From positions 4,689,001 to 4,753,000 of the forward strand of contig LR746273.1 of assembly GCA_902729315.2 (NCBI GenBank): a stretch of 64,000 nt of DNA, in the 5' to 3' direction. This stretch comes from Spirodela intermedia (lineage: Eukaryota > Streptophyta > Magnoliopsida > Alismatales > Araceae). Both the position numbers and the translations under genes were made by a program. A model generated the notes under the pieces. The model did no database searches. It was not told the origin of the DNA and saw nothing but the letters and a program-made list of their open reading frames with translations. This document shows positions 27,001 through 36,000 of this stretch, piece after piece. How positions within the stretch are numbered: position 1 is the first letter of the stretch; every line of letters begins with the position of its first letter.

Positions 27001-30000
27001 CGATTGGTCTGCTAACTTGTGTCAAGGCAAAATTTAGGTTTCACTTTGCTCAATAATTTCCTTTGTTTTTGTTGATATTTTCTCTTGAATGAATGAAAAA
27101 TGGTTTTTCTAAAAGTATAGGTATTCTTAGGTGGTGATAAACAATTACGCGAGATGAAATATATCAGTAATGATGAGCAATATTGCTAATCATGTCTGTG
27201 AAGTAAAATAGGTCGTTTTCTACATAGTCATGGGATAGTCGGTAAACTCTATATCCCCAAAATAACTAGGGTTACCAAAAAACCGTTCAGTTGTGAATTG
27301 ATTCCTACACTGCTTCCTGGGCTGCTGTAGGGAAGATCATCCCTGTGTGTTGTTGCAACATGGCCTGGATGTGATCTGGAGGTCAGAGGTCTTGACTCTT
27401 TTTTTCCTTTTTGCAAAGTTTGGACTTTTCTTGGGCCTACACTGACTGATTCGGAAAATATCCTGAAATTCAGAACAATTTCTGTAATAGATTCATGAAG
27501 TGTCCTGCAGAGCACTGTAATAGATTCATGAAATGTCCTAATTTTATGTCACCATCCATTGGTTTGTACGCAATTTCATGCTCGCCCATACAGTTGATTA
27601 ATATCATTTTGCTAGATTTCAAATCATACTTGAAAATACCTCTCAATTATATAACCAGGAGAAGTAGCATTAGTTTAAAATGTGTAAGCTGTCCAATGAT
27701 TTTGCAAGGATATTCCCACATGCCAGGAATACCACGATCATGGCAATGGAAACATTATCTTGTAGATAAAGCCATTTTATAGATAAATCCTGATGAAGGA
27801 GACAAAGATATGGAGAAAGGCATATAAGTGACGTTTCTCAGTTAAATTCTGTTGAAAATGGAGAACAACCTCTTTGACAGAGGACAGAGGGGAGAACGGC
27901 GGAAACTGCCTCCAGATTCATTCACCTCTAACTCCCTTTGTATAGGGAGGAACCCTACACATTTTTTGCAAAACACCCTCTGTCTTTTAGAGATTTTTCT
28001 TACTACCTAGAATTCCCAGCAAATTCCTTAGCAGATCAGTGAATGATGATGCAGGGTCTGAATGAAGGATTATGCGCAGAGCAAGGAGAGGCCGATGAGG
28101 AAGTCCTCTGAAGGGCTGGGCTAATGCTACAGACATATTGCATAGACCTATTTCCCCCCCATGGTGATAGATGGAATCTTTTAGTACACCCACATGGTGG
28201 CAGATGCTCATCTTTTAGTAAGATCTGGCTTTGACACCCTGTCAAGATAGGAAAGAGGTGGAGAGTGGAGACAGATTGGAACTCCCGCTCGTGAGGGATT
28301 AAAAATAGGAATTAAGTTGGCCTGTAACTGAAAGACAGAAGAAAATGATTCATTTCCTAAGAAGCTTGTACTGGTCAAAATTCATGCAATGAGTCGCTTT
28401 TGTGTTGTTGCTGTATTGCTTGTAGTTTTTGTTACACATGTGTAGAGTAGTACATGTTCGTAATCATGAATTATTTCTTTTTCGTTCATTATTTCTTGCC
28501 TTTTCACTGGAGTGTGCCATGTCCATCATCCAAAATATTATGGAATCTGTTGTGGGGCACCAGTTGAAAAGATCACTATTTGCATTATATTGCATGTTCC
28601 CTGTAGATCAGATTAATAAGGGGCGGTGAAAGATCAATCAGGGTCAGTTTGTGGGAACGTTTTAAGTATGACTTGCCAATCCAGATTTATTTGATTTAAG
28701 TAATATCTTTTTTTGACATTAATTTAGCTGCCCTTTCTTGTATCTTTTTCCTAACTCTATTAGAATTCTTGAACAACAGTTGCATTGATGTTACTGGGGC
28801 GTACAGTGAGCAGAAGACAGACTTAAATATTAGTTTAACTGCGATAGGTCTGCTGTGGACTTCATCTGATTTTATTGCCAAGGGACTTACTGAGGAAACT
28901 GTTAAAGAAATGGATACTGGTATTCATTTGCTGGTTTCAACTTTCTGTAAATGATTAGCTTCAATCATATGAGCGGTATGTATTATCTTTGTAACATGCT
29001 TTTTTCTCTGTGTTCTGCTTTAGGTGCTAGCTTTGGCATGGAATCTAAAAAACAGAATATTGATACGGAAAGTGTTCAGGATGAAACAGAGAATCATCCA
29101 ACTGCGGGGACTCGTGGGAAAAATTACATGTTGAACCCTGGTGATCGTAATAAGTTGCTGTTTTCTGTCTTCTCCATACTTAGAAAGCTTGGAGCAGATG
29201 AGAGACCTGAGGTATACAACTCTCTCATTGACTTTAGTTAGGCATTGAAAGAAGCATGATTTATATTAGTGGAGTAAAAGATGTTTTTTATTTGGTCAGG
29301 AGACATTTATAATGGTACTGATTTTTTGACTAGGTTGCTCTTAGATTAATATACAGATAAGCCAAGTTGCACGATACATTTTTCATTATCAAAGTTTCTG
29401 ATATATACTACAGAACGTGTATATATATATATATATATATTTCAAAAAGGTGTCACAGAGACATCAAATTCTGCCATTCGACAAGCTAATCCCAGCTTGT
29501 CTGGATTGAATATTTTTCTTACAATACTAGACCCTAGCCTGAGCCCATGTAATTCTGTATCAAAGTGGCAAAAGTGGAAGACTTAGGTGATTCACGCTCT
29601 TTAAAAATATTAAAGTTTTAAAGGCCAATAGGCTCCTAAAACAATTTAGTTCTTGCTCACAGCACTTGGGCTGTCTGCATTAATCTGAATGTTCTGGCAC
29701 AATGCCATATTTTGGCAATAGATGTTCTTTTAGAGTATTTTTCGTAACTCATCATACTCTAGACCTTTTAATTGAATAATAAAGTCCAATTGAGCCTGTT
29801 AGACTCAGCATATACTGAACCTCGATCTGAGTCTAGCTTTTTAGCTTGAAATAGAAACATGGATTTGAAGGAAACCACTTATAAACGTAAAACATTCCCT
29901 TGATCTACTTTTATTATATGGCTGATCAGGAAAAAAGAACATAAGAACATTTTATTGAGTATATCCTTTGGCATTAGTTAGTTAAGGCCTATCTTTGGTT

Positions 30001-33000
30001 TTCCCTCACTTTTGTTGAATTCTAGGCCTCACTAACATATGTTACAGTGTCTTCTATATCATGCTCTTGAGTATTGAATTGTTCCATTTTTTGAAAAATA
30101 CTACTAATGTTATGAAATTGAAATTAATTTCCAACTCGGTTACTTGATTTTATAAAGTCAAGGTATTTTGTATGTTGCATTATGGTGGACTGTTCTTTCT
30201 CTTCTTTGGTTCCCTGGTCTATAATACTGTCAATCACTGTGTCATAATTGTTGCTGACAATAAGGAACTTTATTTTGTTTAGATCCATGTCGTGTGTTTT
30301 ACTGAAAGGGCTGGGCTTTAGTTGTGTCTAGTACTTGTCGATTGCTAGGGATGCTTTCAACTGGTCTTAGGGAAAAAGGCTTAATGAATTTGGAATTCAT
30401 TTAGCTGAGAGAAGGATGTGAGGATGTGCCATTAGATTGGCAGCGATGGTTGTAGAGGTGGGAGACACAGGACTGGAAGAAAAATGTCGGTGGAGGACGT
30501 CCTTCGCTAGATAGATGCTTGGCGGGGGCTACAAAGCTCCCCAAAAAAGACAGTAGATGTGGAAAAACCTCACTGGAAGGAACACTTGGCAGAGGTGGAG
30601 TGCGTCGCTGGAAAGACACTCGGCAGAGACAGAATGCCTCACCAGAAAGGTACTCGGCAGAGGGTGAAGGCCTCACCAGACAAAGAGGGGCTTGAAACCC
30701 TAACCTATAACCTGTCTGTCGCCAGATGCCAGTGATGGTGACATCGATGCTCCCCCAGACAAGAAATACTAGGCAGAACCTATGCCAAACAGAGGCGATA
30801 GCAGCAGATAGAAGACGCCAGATACCGCTGGACTCCAGTGGTGGCGGCGATGGCGCTCCCCAACACAACAGATGTTGACAGAGCCGACGAAACCCTAGTG
30901 GAACGAATCCGCTCTAATACCCTGTAGAGAGTAAAAAGGCAAAAAGCACATAATGATCATGGTCTAGGGCTTATATCCCAACCCTAGACTGTAACATAAA
31001 GGGCCGTAACATTAGTTTGGCCACTAGGATGGGTCGTAACATAAGGGGTCCAATTACATTTGACAGTTACCATGGCCGTATTGGTGTGGATGAGTTCTCC
31101 ATGATTTTTGCATAAGCATGAAACCTCTGAGTGGGAAATATATTAGTCTATTCATTAACTCATGGCATTTGAAAGGTCAAAACTCTCAAAAGTTGTGAAT
31201 CTTTTATGAGACAGTAGAAATCGTTGTTCAGAGGTTTTGGTATGATTTTTTTAAGATTTTAGTAATGGAGGTTGCTACATTCTCATCACCTGTAGCTCTG
31301 TCAATGGGTAGACTATTAATTCTGTAAAGAATATATTGCCTTACAACATCTATCCAATGTGTGATGCATAATCTGACTATTTGATACAACACAAGATGAA
31401 CTCAAGGATCACCAATGATATTTCTATCATTGTCATGGATTAAAAAACATTCTGTAGAATCAGGCTTCTAGCAGATTGACATATTTGATTTCCACTTTGA
31501 TCCACACTTTTTGAAGTTTCATTTTAATGATCTGGTAACAACGATATTTCAATATTGGTTTATGCAACATGGCTTCTGTCACATTGAAGTTTTTTATTAT
31601 GACCTGAATTCGATGTAATTTCAAATAATCTGAAAGTGGATGACCTCAAAGAACTTGGTTGATTCATATTCAAAGTTCGAATAGGTCTGCAATGTAACTG
31701 ATATCACATGTTTGAGGGATGTCAGAGTTTGATTGCTTCTGTTTGTGAACTCAAGGATGAGTGTTTTATTGCAGGGTAGACTGATGTGGTCATATTGTTG
31801 ACAACCAAGCACAATGGAAGTAGCTTTAGGGGTTTTAGCTCCGTTTTTTACTAAAATTCTGCATGTTAGATGGTTAATCTTTCTTTGAGTGGGCAACTTA
31901 TCATTTTCTTCAGAAATGTTTTCAACTGATTGACCAATTTTTAAGGAGTCAACTTCTTGTTTCCTTAGGAGCTTTTGTTTTTGGTTTATTAACTCCTTAA
32001 AGGGCTAAGTTCCTAATTTATTTAATTTTCCCTATTGTCTAGATTTCCTTTCTTTCTTAAATATGGTCTGAGCCTCGCTGGGATGTGGTTGACTTATTAT
32101 GATAAAATAAATGTTGATTCCTTGTCTTTTATTACCTCTAGCAGCCAAGTTTCAGTCCTTTGGTTGGGCTTCTTCCTTTTCCAGTGGTTTGGTTTCCCAT
32201 CTGTGTGCTTCTGATATAGTCTGGTTTTTATTTATTATAATTTCTCGTTTTCATTAACATTTTAATCAGATAGCTGTATTTCATCTATATGAGTTCTTTA
32301 ATTGATTTTTATTTTCTGTATTCGTCATCGTACCAGATGCTCACTGGACTGATTTTAATTGACACCATTCAAAGTTTGATGTGAAACTTACTTTGATACC
32401 CAATATTTGCACTTCAGGTCAGGAATGCAGCGATCCGTACTCTTTTTCAAACTCTTGGTAGTCATGGGCAGAAGCTTTCAAGAAACATGTGGGAAGATTG
32501 TCTTTGGAATTATGTTTTTCCCATTCTCGATTGTGTTAATCATTTGGTGGGTTTCATTTTGAAAGCATACTTTATTTGGAATTTGGTCGTCCAGGAAAAC
32601 GGACTGTATTGTTATGTTCCTTTTTGCAGGCTGCAACATCGTCCAGAGATGAATGGCATGGTAAAGAACTAGGGACTCGAGGAGGAAAAGCAGTTCTCAT
32701 GCTCATACATCATAGGTTTATTTCTTCTGGGGATATTTGTTTAATTTCATTCTCAAAGTTAGAACTTAGATCATTCTTCTGATACAGAATGATTTTGTAG
32801 TCGCAATACAGCACAGAAACAATGGGATGAAACCCTTGTGCTAGTCTTAGGCGGAATTACAAGGCTTCTACGATCATTTTTTCCTTTTCTTCAAGGTTTG
32901 GAGAATTTTTCGGTTGGTGAGTCTTCTAATGTTCTCAATTTGCACCCAGTTTCTGTTTCCTTTCATATGGGCTCTAGAATAATCATCATTTACCTGCTCA

Positions 33001-36000
33001 CAGGGTGGGATAGATTGCTTCACTTTGTTAGAGAGAGTATTTCAAATGGCAGCAAAGAGGTTGCCTTTGCTGCAATAAGTTGTTTGCAGACAACTGTTAT
33101 GTCTAATTGTCCTAAGGTAGAGAGATTTTCCTTCGATTGAGGTCTTGATAATTTTTTTGTGTTGTAGTTACTATTTGCGGACTATTTTTCATGAACAAGT
33201 TCTTTGATCTGGAACTCATTTTATCTTTATGAATATTAATCTTTGTGTTGTTTCTATTGCAACCTTACTCAGGGAAACCTGTCTGCATCCTACCTGAAGT
33301 CTATCCTTGATGTCTATGAGCTTGTCCTTCGGAGGTCTCCGAGCTATACAAGCAGTGCAGCCAACAAAGTGACGCAGGAGATCCTTCATGGTCTTGGTAA
33401 TTGATTGTCTTAATGATCTTCGTGGTTATTTTTGACCTTTTGCTTTTACTATGACTGGGCTGGTTTTATTGCAAATTAATGCTTCACTTTCTTGATGAGA
33501 AATCCATGCTTTTCAGGAAACCTATTTCTCCAAGCAAAAATGATGTTCGATGACGACATGTACTCACAACTTATCATGATTCTTCACTTGGCAATTAGAC
33601 AGTCCATGGGTGCCACTGATAGCTTCGAAGCGGAATACGTAAGATTGCTGTGTCATTCCAGTATTTTCAATTTAAGCTCTTATTTTTTTGGTTCCTTATT
33701 TCAGTTAGAAATAAAATAGGACTACTTTCTTTTCTTTATTTTTTTTTATGACATGGTTGTGTGTACTTTCTATTAGGAAAGATACTTTCGTCTGGTCCCA
33801 TATCAACTGGAGACTCTTCTGCAATATATGTTTTAGATTTACTTCATAGCTCTCTGTGTCATTGCAGGGAATTGTTCAATCGATGCATCGTACTATTCTG
33901 GAGGTTATACCATCGCTATGTCCAACAGAGCATCTATCTTCCTTGTGGCCCCAATTTCTCCTAGAACTTCTCTCCTTTCTTCCAGGATCAGGAGAGATTC
34001 ATTGGGCTGTCAATAAGCCTGATTCAAAAAGCTTAAAATATGGTTCAGAGAGCTTGAGTAGTCGTTCCTGTGATATTCAAACGAGTGTATTGCCTGATAT
34101 TTCTGCTGATGCTGAATTGACTTCCGAAAAGCAAGTGCAGGATGATTTTGTAATCTCCAATGGCACTCTTGCGGGCACCTCATTTTATGCGTTTGGAGAG
34201 AAGCTTATTCCTGTTGAAGTGGAACTGTTTTTGAGGGCCCCAGCAACTGAGAGAGGAAATGTATTCCCGGAAATCGTTCATTGTCTTGGAAGGTCAGTTA
34301 TTGGCACCACTTCCTCTTTATGAAGAGAATGTAGTACATAAGAATATTACTGTTGATGAATTAGTTTCTATTTAATCAACAGTGATGTTTTTATCGATTG
34401 AATCAGCTTCTGCAACCAGACATTACTGAGGATTTGTAATTATCTAGTTAGAATGCTAAAGAAAGAGTGATGTTCTGAATCAATGGACATTGGATTATCT
34501 GATATAACTGAGTATAATATTGTCAAAGCATCAGTGTTTGGTATTTCATAGTATCTGTTGATGTATATATTTTTTTCAAATGTGTTTCAAATCTAATACT
34601 TTACATACACAACATGTTCCTCATAGGTGCATGGCCACAAGGAGAGATAATCCAAATGGCATGCTTTGGAGGTTAGCCGCTGAGGGTTTCAACAATATTC
34701 TTGTTGATGATGTGACCAGATCAGATATGGATGAGATCAAGCAAACGAAAAATAGATCCACAAGAAACCGGCTGTGGAAGGAAGTTGCAGATGTTTATGA
34801 TAGATTTCTAGTTGGTTCCTGTGGGCGTGCCATTTCGTCTGATGTCCTTTCGGCTGAAATACTCAGTGCTGATGAGTCACTTGAAATGACCATATTAAAT
34901 GTACTTGGGGATAAGATTCTCAAGGCGGAACTAGATGCTCCTCCTGAAGTATTTTTCTTCCTACCTAGCTAATTTTTCTTAGATCAGGCCTTTATTATCT
35001 GTTCTCACAGTGTCTCTCTGCTGTTTCAGATTTTGGAACGGCTTGTTTCAGCTCTTGATCGTTGCGCATCTCGAACTGGTTCTTTGCCTATCGAAACTGT
35101 CAGTCTTCTACCTTCTCACTGCAGCAGATTTTCGCTGAGTTGCTTACAAAAGTTGTTTTCTCTAGCAAGGTATGAATTTATCAGGCATTCTTTTGTCACC
35201 ACGGTTTCCTTCATGGTGAAAGCTGTAGATTTTTTCTTCTGTTAACATAGAAATGGCAGAGATTTTATGGCTCCCTTGATTTGAACTAGAGGATATATGA
35301 CTCATTATACCAATAATCTTCTCAGAATTGTATATCCGCTCCACTGAAACTTTCGAAGTTTGTTAAATCGATTGATTTCGATTAATAGATTCTTTCAAAC
35401 TATTCGAAGTAATAAGAAGCTGTGTTCTCTTGTCGAGTAAATAAAAATAGTTGAAAAATGTCATAAAAGTTTTCCAAGTTATGCAGAATCATATTGCATT
35501 TATTATCACTTTCATAGAACAGCAACTGAAAAAATGAGGGTTCCATCCTGCTGAAATCTGATAAAATTTTGTGTTGATATCTTAGAATTAGTGGTGGAAG
35601 TTTAAAATTGTGATTACCGACTAGAAAAGCAAGTGAAAAGCTATGAACTTAAACTGAACCCACTCATCGGTTTTGAAGCCATACATTTGTCTTTCTTTTC
35701 TTCTTGTCTTCTCATCAACCCTCATTCTTTCGTCATTATTATCTCTTCATCTTTTCTTCTTCATCTGTTTCTTTTTCATCTTTTTCTGTCTTTTTCTCCC
35801 TCTTTGCCTTCCCTTCTCTATTTTTAAGCAACATGATACTGAGGTGACTAACCTTGCTATGAACTGGGGAAGGAAAATGGTTGGTATTTCCCTTGTAAGA
35901 TTTCCTGATCCAATCATGGTACCTAATAGCACTGGATTATTTACCCAAATGCCATAAATGCCTTTGGATTCTGCTAAATTCTGTCGAGCATACGGTTGTT

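Noticed and set aside
30401-30868. 155-codon minus-strand open frame in intron 31
   Set aside because: It has no recognisable domain and lies in the leader/gag side of a truncated retroelement.
32896-32916. GTTTGG as donor ending exon 34 at 32,895
   Set aside because: Joining there loses the NFSVGW block and gives a worse frame; the GTGAGT at 32,917 fits phase and family.
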